Shown piece by piece: positions 35,566 to 47,518 of a stretch of 64,000 nucleotides of DNA; within the stretch, counting starts at the first letter, position 1; each line of letters opens with the position of its first letter. The DNA comes from Lenisia limosa. Its lineage: Eukaryota > Breviatea. The position numbers and the translations under genes were made by a program. The notes under the pieces were generated by a model. The model made no database searches. It was given only the letters and a program-made list of their open reading frames with translations, and was not told where the DNA came from. The DNA lies in the NCBI GenBank assembly GCA_001655205.1, contig LPNZ01011617.1, positions 1 through 64,000 on the forward strand, in the 5' to 3' direction.

Positions 35566-38500
35566 TCATGAATGAGTAACAAGAATGGTCTCTCTGACGT
35601 TACTCTGCCCATCCGTGTACTCTTCAGCAACTTGGCAGGTCATGTTCTGAATAATTAACATTTGATCTGGCTCAAACTTCAATCTCAAAAGCTAGGTTGT
35701 TCAAATACACCAACCTGTTCCTTGGCTTTTTTGGCCAAAAGAGCAGTGTTACCACCAAGACCGAAATAGTAACGCTTTGCTCCAAAAAAAGCAGACCCGG
35801 ACGGTTTCATTGTTCCCTTCACCGCCTGGTTGTAAAAGGTATTTCTAACAAACCCAATAGCAAGAACCAAGGCCCAAATTAGAAATTCAACAAACAGCCA
35901 ACCTTCATAAGAGCTGGAAGGCTGGATATCGAGTAGATCGTGTCGGTTGACAAAATATAGTCATAACCTAAACGGTAAGTAAAAAGCGAATTCTAAAATA
36001 AGCCAAAAAGCAGACCTTCAAACGCATTCTGCATCACGAGCTTATCAAAGAAATTCCAGTCCCCGCTGATAAAACGAGCATTGCCAACTTGCTGTCTGAA
36101 AGATAAAATGTAGGTGAACTGCTTTTTTGCTATGAGTAGTCTAGTTTTTCAAAGATAACATGGATACATTTTTATTCGTTCATTCAATTTGAGATTTCGT
36201 CTTGTTCTTTCATCTCAACGTTATTTTTATTCTGCGCTCTCTTTGAGAAATTAGGAGCCTGGTCGAAGCCATGGGAGTATATAATCTAAGCATGGGGAAA
36301 CATGGGTCACCCTTGCAAAATTTGGAGACATTTCAAGTGGAGTGGCTCGGATGCAGCCGCTATTTTGCAGAATCAAATATTTCAATGCTTAGATGAAAGA
36401 CTAGTACTTTGTTTCACTCAGCTTTTTGAACTTTGGGGCTAAAAGCGAGATGAGATGTGCACCGTTTGGATATAATGCTACTAACCTCTCTACTCCCCGT
36501 AAAAAACTGTTTAATTGAATAAAACTTGCATTTCCGAGAAGGAAGGCTCGAGAGAGCAAGCCAGCATTTGATGGATTTAGATATTTTCTTCATTTGATGG
36601 GGCAAATTACTGATTTCTCGACGTTCAATGCATCTCTTTCTCTTTCCTCTAAATGTTTGTATATTTCAACAACAATCAATTTAGAGAGCAAAGGATAGAG
36701 ATCAGGCGCACCCGAAAAAGAAAAATGAGAGATCACTTCAAACTTGTACAAGAACCTAAAAAGATCGATGCACATCTCAATATTGAATTATATAAGCCGC
36801 TCTTAGGAAGGCCTATTCTTCGATTATTAATCCGTTGATCCGAGACAGTTTTCCAAACTCTTGTGTATCCCAAGTTTCTTTTGCGTCAGAAAGTAAACGC
36901 TTTTCTTACCATTAGGAGATTTATATTTTTAGTAAATAGAAAGGGGTCGGGAAAGGACCGTTAAGTCACATTCCCAGAAGTAGAAATTCTAGTCAGGAGA
37001 TGCCAATGAAATGACAATCCCAACCCTTTCCGCCTCTGGAGTGCAATGAGGGTTCCGGGATTGGCCTCCTTGCCTGAGTGATCACAAGGATGGCTGACCA
37101 AGGTAAGTTTACGGTCTGGCGAAATGACCACACTGAAAAACCAGGGTTTGTGCCCAGGGAAAAATACGGATTATTTTATCTATTTTGTGTTCTGAAGGTA
37201 GAGACGAGTAAATCCGAATTTTGGTGGCTATTCTCTAGGAAGCCATGGTCGCAGGTTTGTGGTGAGTTAGGATACATACACCCGCTACAGATCAGATGAT
37301 AGAGTATCAAGTGTAAGATGAGCGCAGAGGGCCTTTGAGCCTGAAAACCCCCCTTATATTGGGTTGAACTTATTGGGTTATGCTTTGTTTTTTAAAATCC
37401 AAATGTTAATAAAACGTCAGCAAAATGCTAAGCTTCCTTTGTCCACATATATATTGTATATTTGATATAATATTTTACACCCCAGTATCATTTCAAGGGT
37501 CCCTGCTGACAATGTATTGTGCTCTTTCAGGTTCTTCAACATCGTTGGCACTGTTAACCTTGACAAGACCTCTTCGTTCTGCGTATTAAAGCGGAGGGTG
37601 AAAGTGTATTATATATGCTGTTATATATTTTTTTTGTAACAATTCCTTTTTTTTTTGAAATTTTCCTAAAACTAGTAAAACTGTCAAAAAAAAAACTAGT
37701 TAATTTGATAAAATCCTAATTTAATCGCACTAATACATATGATATGATATGATGCGTAAGCATATAACAAAAAGAAAAGCTCAAAACTGTTTTTTATTAG
37801 ATTCGACTGTTTTAGCCATAATATGACATTATCACTCCCCAACATACATAATCTTGAAAGTCAACCATTGCACCTTTCAACAGAGCATAAATACCAGGAA
37901 TACCAGCTCCACAGCCCAGCTACAGAGTAAGAAGATAGACTATTCATAATGTTACAGTAAATAATATTGGCTCTCTGACATCTAAAACACGTTTCCCTTC
38001 GAAGTCCACTTTCTTCTTGTCCATCCACTCGACCAGGTCAACAGCGCACTCCCAAATCTTGAAACCCCCTGGAGAGTCAACAAAGAACTACTATTTGGGT
38101 AACAATCGTAATGTCTGCTCCTTCCCCTAATCCTTGCCAACCCTCATAAACGCCTGGTTTCAGATCAGAGGTTTTGAGTAATCCTGCCAGGTCTGTTTCA
38201 GCCTGGAGACGGTGGATGTCCGAGACCTGATTAATTAGGAATGCTGAGTGATCAATTAGGAATAATGCTGAGTGGTTCTGATCAGTCACTCCTTATCTTC
38301 GGATTCACAGCAAAAGCATGTGATGAAAATATAAGTGGCAGCTATTCTTCCAAACAACAGTATCTAACAAGTGATGGAGTCAACAATAAATGTAAAACAT
38401 ATATGGTACATCAATTGGATCAAAGACATTTTGCTCTTCCTTTTCACATAATAAGGTCAACCCCGCACTCTTTTCAAAACAACAGCGCCATTGTTGAACT

Positions 38501-38711
38501 TCAAGTCATCAAACGTCAGGGTCTATGTTGTCAGTTTCTCAAAGACTCACCATCATGCTCACCTCTATTTTGGCATTTTCGTCCGAAAAATTGGGTTGGA
38601 AGAAAGCTGCAGGAAGCTGTGGGATCGCAGGTGACTCCTCTTGCTAACATATTAGTTTTGAACTGATTTCAAGGCAACCCAAACCTTTGCAAAAGAAAAG
38701 GTGAACACCAT
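35566..38711 (-). CDS. METTL18: METTL18/HPM1, protein-histidine methyltransferase
   Basis: Exon 1 (38711-38685) gives MVFTFSFAK, close to the MTFQFNF start of the family. It is followed in frame by 38643-38563 (SPAIPQLPAAFFQPNFSDEN), an exon near 38510 (LTFDDLKFNNGAVVLKR), then SDLKPGVYEGGFKIWECAVD and RVLDLGCGAGIPGIYALLKG with the SAM-binding LGCGxG, ending in DFQDY near 37850. An exon near 37580-37500 supplies NEEVLSRLTVPTMLKNL. The last part has FISGDWNFFDKL, YDYILSTDTIYSISSLPAL and AKRYYFGLGGNTALL, with a stop at 35566-35568. The enzyme methylates a histidine on ribosomal protein uL3 (family knowledge). The intron between about 37480 and 36100 is about 1.4 kb, far longer than the others. 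Confidence 0.85.
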
Positions 38712-39640
38712 GATATTCAGGCAATGGAGGACCTAAGAATATTAGGGAACGAAATTGATGAAGGAAGGGTAAAGCAGACTAAAATACTCAGTTCCTCCTC
38801 CTCAGTCAGGTCCCCACTTATATCTATCTACACAAATACAACATTATCATAAGGAGGAGAATATATGATGTAAAGTACATGAATATTCCTAGCTCTGTAT
38901 ATATGAACCAACCAGAGGCTAGCTTGGCGCAAACAAAGTAGTAGTCGAGAGTGTATATCCTGGACTATTTGTGGATTTTTTATGCGATTATGTTTTAGCT
39001 GTTTTAGAGTTTTCGAGGCTGGTGGGGAGTCGTGTGGAGGGGGAAGAGGGGTCTGAGGGGTGACCACCAGGTTGCCACCAGGACACTGCCAGGACACACA
39101 CAAGCCAGGGCCAGAAGAAACTGTATGCCACGTGCCCGTGAAAAATAACGGATTTGAACAGGAATAATATTTTTTTTTTATTTTTTGGGAAATTTGAATC
39201 GCAAGCTGAGGAGGAGGAGATATAATAATCAAGGGTGTTTGAAGAAGGAATTACGGCAGAATGGAGGGCGAAGATGTTTGTGGAATTCCGTTTCTCGTTT
39301 CCTATATCTTTTCTACAAAGCCTCCTTCATCCCATTTGATTTAATTCTTTTGAATACATGGCATATACAGCGTAAAAAGCCCATACTGCCTTCCTTACCC
39401 CCCCCCCCCCNNNNNNNNNNNNNNNNNNNNNNNNNNNNNNNNNNNNNNNNNNNNNGCGAGAGAGTTGACTCAAGAATGTAGTTGGCGCGGTTATATTGCA
39501 AATCATGTTGTAAAGGGTAATATTTGAGATTTAATAACTCCATTCGCCCAAATGTGACGTTCTTTTTACAGCTGGTTGGGATTCGATAATACGAGGGCTT
39601 TGATGAGTCATACCCGATATTCCCATTAAATTGAAAGTAC
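38712..39640. other. Region between METTL18 (-) and the KE-rich gene (+)
   Basis: The two genes diverge here, so promoters for both are expected. It contains a poly-C run that enters a gap at 39411-39455. The first exon of the KE-rich gene must lie here or in the gap but could not be identified. No other gene is recognised. Confidence 0.35.
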
Positions 39641-42600
39641 TTGAAGTTTTCTAATATTTTATTCATACTAGGCGCCGACAGTAAATATGATGGTGCCACA
39701 AACAGTATTGAAGAGAAGAATGAAGCACCAAGAGAAAATATTATAGAAGAAAATGTCGTGGAAGAAGTGAAAGAAGAAGAGGTGAAAGCAGAAGAAGAAA
39801 AAGAAGTTTCAAAAGAAGTTCTCGTTAAAGAAAACACAGTTGACATTCAAGACGGTCCGGAAGAACAGGCAGCAGCAAGAAAAATGCAAAGCGCCTGGAG
39901 AAGGAAGCAGTCCAGATCCGAGGGTAAGGATGAAGAAGAGATTACAAGTAATAATGATAGAGATATTAAGGATGAAGAGACTAAAGAAGAAGGGAAAGAA
40001 GATGTGAAGGAAGAGGTGAAGGAGGTAAAAGAAGAAGAGAAAGAAATGGAAGAAGAGGCGAAAGAAGAGTTGAAAGAAGGGGTGAAAGAAGAAGAGGTAG
40101 AAGAGGTGAAAGCAGAAGANNNNNNNNNNNNNNNNNNNNNNNNNNNNNNNNNNNNNNNNNNNNNNNNNNNNNNNNNNNNNNNNAGCAGCAGCAAGAAAAA
40201 TGCAAAGCGCTTGGAGAAGAAAGCAGTCCAGATCACAGGGTAAAGATGAAGAAGAGATTACAGGTAAGAATGAAAGGGATATTAAGGATGAAGAGACTAA
40301 AGAAGAAGGGAAACAAGAGGTGAAGGAGTTAAAAGAAGAAGAGAAAGAGGAAATGGAAGAAGAGGTAAAAGAAGAATTGAAAGAAGAAGCGAAAGAAGAG
40401 GTGAAAGAAGAAGCGAAAGAAGAAGTGAAAGAAGAAAGAAAAGAAGAACTGAAAGAAAAGGTAAAGGAAGAAGAGAAAGGTGTAGAATTGAAAGAAGAGG
40501 AGAAAGAAGAGTTGAAAGAAGGGGTGAAAGAAGAAGAGGTAGAAGAGGTGAAAGAAGAAGAGGTAGAAGAGGTGAAAGCAGAAGATAAAGAAGTTTCAAA
40601 AGAAGTTCTCGTCAAAGAAAACACAGTTGACATTCAAGACGGTCCGGAAGAACAGGCAGCAGCAAGAAAAATGCAAAGCGCTTGGAGAAGAAAGCAGTCA
40701 AGATCACAGGGTAAAGATGAAGAAGAGATTACAGGTAAGAATGAAAGGGATATTCAGGATGAAGAGACTAAAGAAGAAGGGAAACACGAGGTGAAGGAGT
40801 TAAAAGAAGAAGAGAAAGAAGAAATGGAAGAAGAGGTTAAAGAAGAATTGAAAGAAGAAGCGAAAGAAGAGGTGAAAGAAGAAGCGAAAGAAGAAGTGNN
40901 NNNNNNNNNNNNNNNNNNNNNNNNNNNNNNNNNNNNNNNNNNNNNNNNNNNNNNNNNNNNNNNNNNNNNNNNNNNNNNNNNNNNNNNNNNNNNNNNNNNN
41001 NNNNNNNNNNNNNNNNNNNNNNNNNNNNNNNNNNNNNNNNNNNNNNNNNNNNNNNNNNNNNNNNNNNNNNNNNNNNNNNNNNNNNNNNNNNNNNNNNNNN
41101 NNNNNNNNNNNNNNNNNNNNNNNNNNNNNCAGATCACAGAGTAAAGATGAAGAAGAGATGACAAGTAAGAATGGAGATATTAAGGATGAAGAGACTAAAG
41201 AAGATGAGAAAGAAGAGTTGAAGGAGGTAAAAGAAGAGGAGAAAGAAGAGTTGAAAGAAGGGGTGAAGGTGAAAGAAGAGTTGAAAGAAGAAGAGGTAGA
41301 AGAAAGAAAAGAAGAACTGAAAGAAAAGGTAAAGGAAGTAGAGAAAGGTGTAGAAGGGAAAGAAGAGGAAAAAGAAGAGAAGAAAGAAGAGGTGAAAGAA
41401 GAGTTGAAAGAAGAAGAGGTAGAAGANNNNNNNNNNAAGATCACAGGGTAAGGATGAAGAAGAGATTACAAGTAAGAATAGAGATATTAAGGATGAAGAG
41501 ACAAAAGAAGAAGAGAAAGAAGAGGTGAAGGAAGAGGAGAAGGAGGTAAAGGAAGAAGAGAAAGAAGAAGTGAAAGAAAAGAAAGAAGAGGAAGTGAAAG
41601 AAGAAGTGAAAGAAAAGAAAGATGAGGAAGTGAAAGAAGAAGTGAAAGAAGAAGTGAAAGAAGAAGCGAAAGAAAAGAAAGAAGAAGAAGAAGTGGAAGA
41701 AGAAGCGAAAGAAGAGGTGAAAGAAGAGGTGAAAGAAGAACTGAAGGAAGAACTGAAGGAAGAAGTGGAAGAAGAAGAAGTGAAAAAGAAAGAAGTGAAA
41801 GAAGAGATGAAAGAAGAAGTGAAAGAAGAAGTGAAGGCAGAAGTGAAGGAAGAAGTGAAAGAAGAACGGAAGAAAGAAGAGAAAGAAGCTACCTCAGTTG
41901 CATTTGATGACTTTGAAGAGGAACAGACAATAGAGAAAGACGGAGAGAAGATAGAAAAGCAAGATAAGGTGAAAGAGAAGGTTGAAGAGCAGGATGATGA
42001 AATTTGTGATGACTTTGAAGAAGATGAAGATAATGAAGAAGAAGTGAAGGAAGAGATGAAGGAAGAGGTGAAAGAAGAGGTGAAGGAAGAAGTGAAAGAA
42101 GAAGAAGTGAAAAAGGAAGAGGTGGAAGAAGAGGTGAAAGAAGAAGTGAAAGAAGAAATGAAAGAAGAAGTGGAAGAAGAAGTGAAAGAGGAAATGAAAG
42201 AGGAAGTGGAAGTGAAAGAAGAAGTGAAAAAAATGAAAGAGGAAGTGGAAGTGAAAGAAGAAGTGAAAAAAATGAAGGAAGAAGTGAAAGAAGAAGTTAA
42301 AGAAGAAGTTAAAGAAGAAATGGAGGAAGTGAAAGAAGAAGTGACAGAAGTAGTAAAAGAAAAAGTGAAAGAAGAAATGAAAGAAGAAGTGAAAAAGGAA
42401 GTGAAAGAAGAAGGGAAAGAAGTGAAGGAAGAAGTGAAAGAAGAAGTGAAAGAAGTGAACGAAGAAGTGAACGAAGAAGTAAAAGAAGAAGTAAAAGAAG
42501 AAATGAAGGAGGAAGTGAAGGAAGAAGTGAAGGAAGAAGCGAAAGAAGAAATGAAGGAGGAAGTGAAGGAAGAAGTGAAGGAAGAAGTTAAAGAAGAAGT

Positions 42601-45304
42601 GAAGGAAGAAGTGAAAGAAGAAGTGAAAGAAGAAGTGAAGGAAGAAGTGACAGAAGAAGTGAAGGAAGAAGATAAGACTAAAGAAGAACTAAGGAAAAAA
42701 GACAAGGAAGAAAAGGGAGCACAAGAAGAGAAGAGGTATCTTGAAGAAGATAATGAAGAAGGATTTGAGTCAGACAGTTCAGAAGCGTCAGTATCATCTG
42801 TAGTCCATCACCCCCCTGAGCACCAGGCTAAGTCTCCTTCATCTCCTTGGTGAGTTCTTATTCAATTGGAAATGTAATATTTTTTTAACCTTAATAATAT
42901 GAATTGGCCCAACCATCTTGCGGTCTTTTTTCAGGGAGTTGTTGACTTTTTCAGTTCCAAGTCGCCTACACCCCAGCATTCCCGCTCTCCTTCAAGGTAT
43001 GAAGGAGAATAAGTGTAATAACAGTGTTGTTTTTCAAGTGGAATTTATTTACATGTTTCAGGTCATCTCAACACTCCCGCTCCCCCTCACCATCAAGGTA
43101 ACATTGTGCTATTTGTTGTTGGTGTGGTACCGAAATAACCAAACTGATAGTTTAGGACACACTCTCCCTCCAACTCCCCATCTCCCTCACGGTTGGCCAA
43201 CAAGAATAGTAATATTTTGTACCCGATCAAGCACTTATAGTTCAGGTCACAAAGATCATCCAGATCACCATCTCCAACACGGTAAACTGACATTTCTTTT
43301 TCTGGCTATTCTTTAACCTAATATAGTTCCCCTCGTTCGAGGTCGGCATCACCTTCTCCTCGGTAATGAAAAAGATGATTTGACATATACTCAAGTTTAC
43401 TAGACAAGTTTTCAATATCCGCCCAGTTGATTTGTTTGAGCCATATTCATATCTCAGATTGCAGTCCCCTCGTCGCACTCCCGAGCATAGGGAGCCGCCT
43501 TCTAACGAGACAACCCCGCAGCAGGTATGGCATGTCAGAAATTGGATTTGAAGATCTTCTTGACATTGGAGTTCAGCATATTAACGACATAGACTGGAGT
43601 ACGTCCGGTGCCCAGTTTAGAAAAACTGCACACCCCTCCCAGTCAATCCCCAAATGGTGCGAATTATATTTGAGCCCAACTCTGCAATTTCTTTGACACT
43701 CCCGCTAGCCCACCCTCATACTCAAGACGATCTCACCCCCCGGGACCCGGCAGCTGTGCTTTCGGAAGCTGAGGCCGAGGCAAAACCAAAACCTCCAAAA
43801 GTGAGACACGTACAAAAAAGAAAAAGTATACATATGATATGATATATTAGATTGGAAAACTGTCTTATCATGTCGTGTTAACACAATCGTAGCAAAAGCG
43901 GAAGGGACCCTCGCGTCGTCAGCTGAGGAAACAGCAAGAAGAAGCGGATGCAAGAAGGTCTCAAGTATGGACGGTTTTTATACCAGTTTTGCTTGGCCCT
44001 CTCCTGAACAATGCTATTCTGGGCTCTATGTTGTTGTTCTTGTCAAAAATGTTGTGCCTCAGCCATCTCTTTTTTTTTTGGGGGGTGGGTGGTCCAGTAT
44101 TAATATGTGTCTTAATTAGCTTCTTACCGCAACCTTTGAGTTATTTTTCAGATTTTCCCATTTTACTTTCTCAGGTTACAACAATAACTCGGATTGCCGA
44201 CAAGAACAGCTCACAACAAGCAGTATGGGGGCTTCATGGCTGTAAATCCAAGCATCAAGGGCGGCACTGACCCCCCAGCGAACACCCTCACGTAAGGTGC
44301 TCAAGGAAGAGGTCAAAAGAGAAGTTCTCAGTGAGCTACTTAACGAGCTGCGTTCCGAACTCAGAACCACGCAGCAGATTTATCGTGGTAAAAAACCACC
44401 TAAAAAAGTATGCGTAGTCGCAAACTACGAGGCTTCAATTACATATCGATAGGTTCTGATCTGATCGTTTAGCGTCCAACTACCCCTGGACAAGACATGG
44501 AAAGGAAAGAGGTATTATGTCACCACTTATCCCGTTTCCACCATCCCACTAAATCCTCACACCTGCAGCGCGCGAAGACTCCGAGAAGAGCCGCCTCCTG
44601 CACTCCCCGGTCCGGGCAAAACACACAATCGCCGCAAACCGTTCCAGCATCACGGCCGTCTCGGCCAGTGTCTGCTTCTTCGAGGCCGTCCCGCCCGGTG
44701 TCAGCGTCACGCTCGGGGTACGTGTTCGCTCACTCCTTGTTCCAAACAATTTCGGAAGGGGCTTATTTTATTAGATACACCACGCCAAGACGCTTGAATC
44801 CGCTCCCGGCTGCACAGCAAGGATGGCAAAGTGCTATTCTGTAGGGGCGTGGGGCGTGGGGAAATATTAACAAATATTTACTTTTCAAGGTTACCTAATC
44901 GATCTGGCCTCTTTGGTGCCCCTCCACCACCTCCAAGAATGTCTCCGTATCTCAAACCACAGCCTCCAAGGTTTGTAGGCCTGAGATTATTTCTCTCCCT
45001 TTACCTTATATACGTTGTTTCCATTGCTCTTTTTAACTAGTAGACGCCCCAATAATTCTGCAAACCCTCGTCGCAAGACTCAGGCAAAGCCTTCTGAACA
45101 GGGTGAGAAGACTCCTTTGTGAGCAATGTTTGACGATTTAGTTGATAATCGCATACGCCCCTCAGCGCCCGGCTCGGGAGGCCCTCAAAACGCGGCTCCA
45201 AGAAAAAGACGGTGAGCCTCTTTCACACTGTGGAGTATTCCCAATGTAATTGATTTACCAGGGCGACTCGCCAAAGTGCTGGCCTCCCCCCTAAACCCAC
45301 ATAG
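39641..45304 (+). CDS. KE-rich repeat protein with IQ-like motifs and RS-repeat region
   Basis: The first block (39670-42850) is almost wholly K, E and V, in units such as KEEVKEEAKEEVKEE, likely one long charged helix. It contains repeated modules with VDIQDGPEEQAAARKMQSAW and then RRKQSRSQGKDEEEIT. The part MQSAWRRKQSR fits the calmodulin-binding IQ pattern (IQxxxRxxxxR). Modules are visible at about 39800-40090, 40184-40560, 40585-40898, 41130-41420 and 41437 onward. Acidic inserts (DDFEEDEDNEE) follow. After 42955 the protein changes to SR repeats coded by small exons, then basic and proline-rich exons (QKRKGPSRRQLRKQQ; SRPSRPVSASRS; APPPPPRMSPYLKP), ending at 45304. Gaps at 39411-39455, 40120-40183, 40900-41129 and 41427-41436 break the frame. 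No known family is recognised. The start is unknown. Confidence 0.65.
39800..41470 (+). repeat. Coding repeat modules with IQ-like motif, about 0.3-0.5 kb each
   Basis: The DNA string gcagcagcaagaaaaatgca followed by aagcgc occurs at about 39873, 40185 and 40660. The following gatgaagaagagattacaag-like block occurs near 39929, 40247, 40719, 41147 and 41454. The spacing between the second and third modules is about 473 bp. Gaps in the assembly fall inside the array, as expected when near-identical repeats collapse. Confidence 0.85.
42955..43362 (+). repeat. Array of phase-2 micro-exons encoding RS repeats
   Basis: A 42-nt exon (42955-42996) is followed by four exons of exactly 36 nt: 43062-43097, 43156-43191, 43246-43281 and 43327-43362. 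Each is bounded by ag before and gt after. They encode 12-residue units: RSSQHSRSPSPS, RTHSPSNSPSPS, RSQRSSRSPSPT and RSPRSRSASPSP. All junctions are phase 2, so any unit can be skipped without shifting the frame. The introns between them are 65, 58, 54 and 45 bp. Confidence 0.85.
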
Positions 45305-45463
45305 CATCATGTTTCCTTTTCCTTTCATTTTATATTTTTGTTTTTGATATCATATTTCTTTTCTTATTCCCCACAGAACTTCACCACTACATCAACCGAA
45401 CACAACATAACATCAAAATACTACGATACAAGAATACAATGTTAAATAAAGCCATCATTAGCC

Positions 45464-46663
45464 TTACAACCAATTCCAGTTTTCTGGTAGCTCGGGTTCT
45501 TTGATTTCAAAATCTGTTTCAATGCCAAGCTTCTTAAAAACCTCTGCGAGCTACACCATCATGAGAATACAAGAGAGGGGGATAATACGATGAAGAATAT
45601 CGGCGTAAAGGTACTAATCACGAAGCGAATTCTGAAACACCAATCAAAAAAAACAAGCAATAACCAACGCTCAAACTAGATAACGGGGGGGGGGGATCTT
45701 ATACTAAGACGTCTATACGATTATGTTCCACTCCTGCATACTGTTGGCACTTCTGGCAGTTCAGGTTGGAACTTTTTCAAACTAAGAAATGAGAAGCAAT
45801 CGAGAACTTTTGAAGGGATCAAACGCATCTCCTCACGGTGACGGCTTGCCTTGAGCCTTTGCCTCCTCTTCTACTTCACACATGACCTCTACCACCATCT
45901 GCCAGTCATCCTCGAAACCCTCTGAACGTTATTCATTCGTGGAATAAATTGGGGAAAGTAAGAACAAAGAAAGAGAACAAGGGTATCTTCATAAACAACA
46001 AACCGTTAGCTGTTTGTAGGAAAAGGTAGTACGCTTCCTCTTTCTTTCCAATGTTATACGCACAATGAGCATGAAGGTGTCGGCCAAACGTTGACGTCCC
46101 TTCCATTGTTTGCTTGAGATGAGAAATAAAACAAGCCCTTCCATTGTTTCCCCATCACGCTTCTAAGAGATATTGGATTATGGAATAACAATAATTGCCC
46201 CATCATTGCCTCACAACTCTGTGCACACAGCTTTCTGCGTACCTCCCCGGCATAAAAAATATAATATATATGTATATACACGATGGAAGATTATGAGTGA
46301 TGTGATAATCACCGGACTTTGGCTGTTGAGGTTCCATGCCCAACTTACATAATAGACTAAGCATTTGTAAGCTTGCTCGTAGAAACCAAGTTGGAACATC
46401 TCCTTCGCCACCTTGACTATCATCAAGAACCTTTTAAACGGGAAAATTGATGATCAGTGCCATATTAAAAGGCAAAATATAGAATGCAATTACACCTCAC
46501 GTTGTAAACATCACCAGCATCAGGGGCTCTTTCAATCACATTTTGGATCCAAACTCGTGTTTCCGCAGCTGAGTGTCACAAATCAAAGATAACTCCTACG
46601 AATGGCATTTTTGGGAAAAGATAGGACTATGTCTCTTGAAATGATAGATGTTATCTCTGCCAT
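45464..46663 (-). CDS. Unrecognised protein, possibly helical-repeat (TPR-like)
   Basis: The start at 46663 gives MAEITSIISRDI. Later exons read AETRVWIQNVIERAPDAGDV, FLMIVKVAKEMFQLGFYEQAYKC in two pieces, GRHLHAHCAYNIGKKEEAYY and FEDDWQMVVEVMCEVEEEAK. The end is FEIKEPELPENWNWL with the stop at 45464-45466. Paired helices with small residues at the crossing points suggest TPR-like repeats, but no family can be named. Part of one intron (about 46160-46280) carries the dispersed repeat also seen at the window start. The 3' end is 160 bp from the end of the KE-rich gene, in convergent orientation. Confidence 0.5.
46165..46255. repeat. Dispersed repeat, copy 2
   Basis: It matches the left edge of the window (positions 1-100), with the strongest block being ctcacaactctgtgcacaca followed by gctttctgcgtacctcc. 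It lies between exons of the preceding minus-strand gene, so it is probably intronic. Confidence 0.6.
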
Positions 46664-46975
46664 CTTGATAGCTTGCAGTTCAAGCAAGATAAAAAAAATC
46701 AAGACTGTTCAAGAGACAAAAAGACACGTAAAACACGTAGAGAGCGAGTGAGAGAGGAGAGAGAGAGAGAGAGCGCGCGCTGGAGTTAGTGCTATGCGCG
46801 AACGCGTGGAACGCAACGTGCATCTTTTTGTTGGAAATTGTCGATTTTGATTGTTTTTACCCCCTTTGCGACCCCTATGACCCGTTGACCCGTAGCAGCA
46901 GTATCGCAGTGTCGCAGTTAAAGAATAACAAAAGAATAGGGTGAGAGCGGCCACGTTTCCGACGAAACTTCAGTG
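46664..46975. promoter_or_regulatory. Divergent promoter region with GA and GC tracts
   Basis: About 312 bp separate the start codons of the unrecognised minus-strand gene and the secreted-protein gene. It contains a run of gagagagagagagag followed by cgcgcgc near 46757-46780, a tract type often found in nucleosome-poor promoters (general knowledge). No specific site is claimed. Confidence 0.45.
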
Positions 46976-47394
46976 ATGAGATCTTCTCACTACAGGACAG
47001 CTTGCCTTCTTCTTGGGCTCTTTCTGCTTGTTTCAACATCTTATGCTAAGCAAAACTCTGTATGTAAGGACAATATCCTGCTTTTAGTCTTACGATTCCA
47101 GGTTGCATACCGAACACAAAATGGAAAGTGCAAGGTTTGTTTTATTAAGAGGAACTGTTGGTTCAACGCGTTATATTTCAGAACCAATGTACTGACCTCT
47201 CTGGTGTGGACTACCACAACTGTGTGAAACTCTGTGTGTCTCCAATGTGCTTTGACAAGCTCTATGGAGCGGATCCGGTTTGAGGAATTAGCCTCTTTAC
47301 TCATATAGAAAATTTCATATTGACCTAGTAGTTGGAACCTGGTGAAATTGATGACAGGCAGTACGAGTTCAAAAAGTGCTTTATGTCTGGTTAG
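46976..47394 (+). CDS. Small secreted cysteine-rich protein, 91 aa
   Basis: Four exons form one clean frame: 46976-47059, 47102-47134, 47182-47277 and 47332-47394. The start gives a basic end and a hydrophobic core, ACLLLGLFLLVSTSYA, a typical signal peptide that should be cut after SYA. The mature part has six cysteines (GKCKNQC, NCVKLCVSPMC, KKCF) and the segment FDKLYGADPLEPGEIDDRQY. I recall similar YxxDPLExGEID segments in small conserved eukaryotic secreted proteins but cannot name the family. All introns are short (42, 47 and 54 bp). Likely luminal or extracellular. The function is unknown. Confidence 0.75.
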
Positions 47395-47518
47395 CGACCA
47401 AAATCATTTTTTCTTCCTTCCCATCTCAAACTTTCATATTTATACTATTAATAATATATTACATAAATATGTAAATGAGTATGCAAGGGAGGCACGCTAT
47501 CATATATCATATTGTATA

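Noticed and set aside
41134-42705. Very long minus-strand frame rich in serine, phenylalanine and threonine (523 codons)
   Set aside because: It is the exact antisense of the KE-rich repeats. GAA/AAG-rich coding always leaves an open antisense frame of S, F and T.
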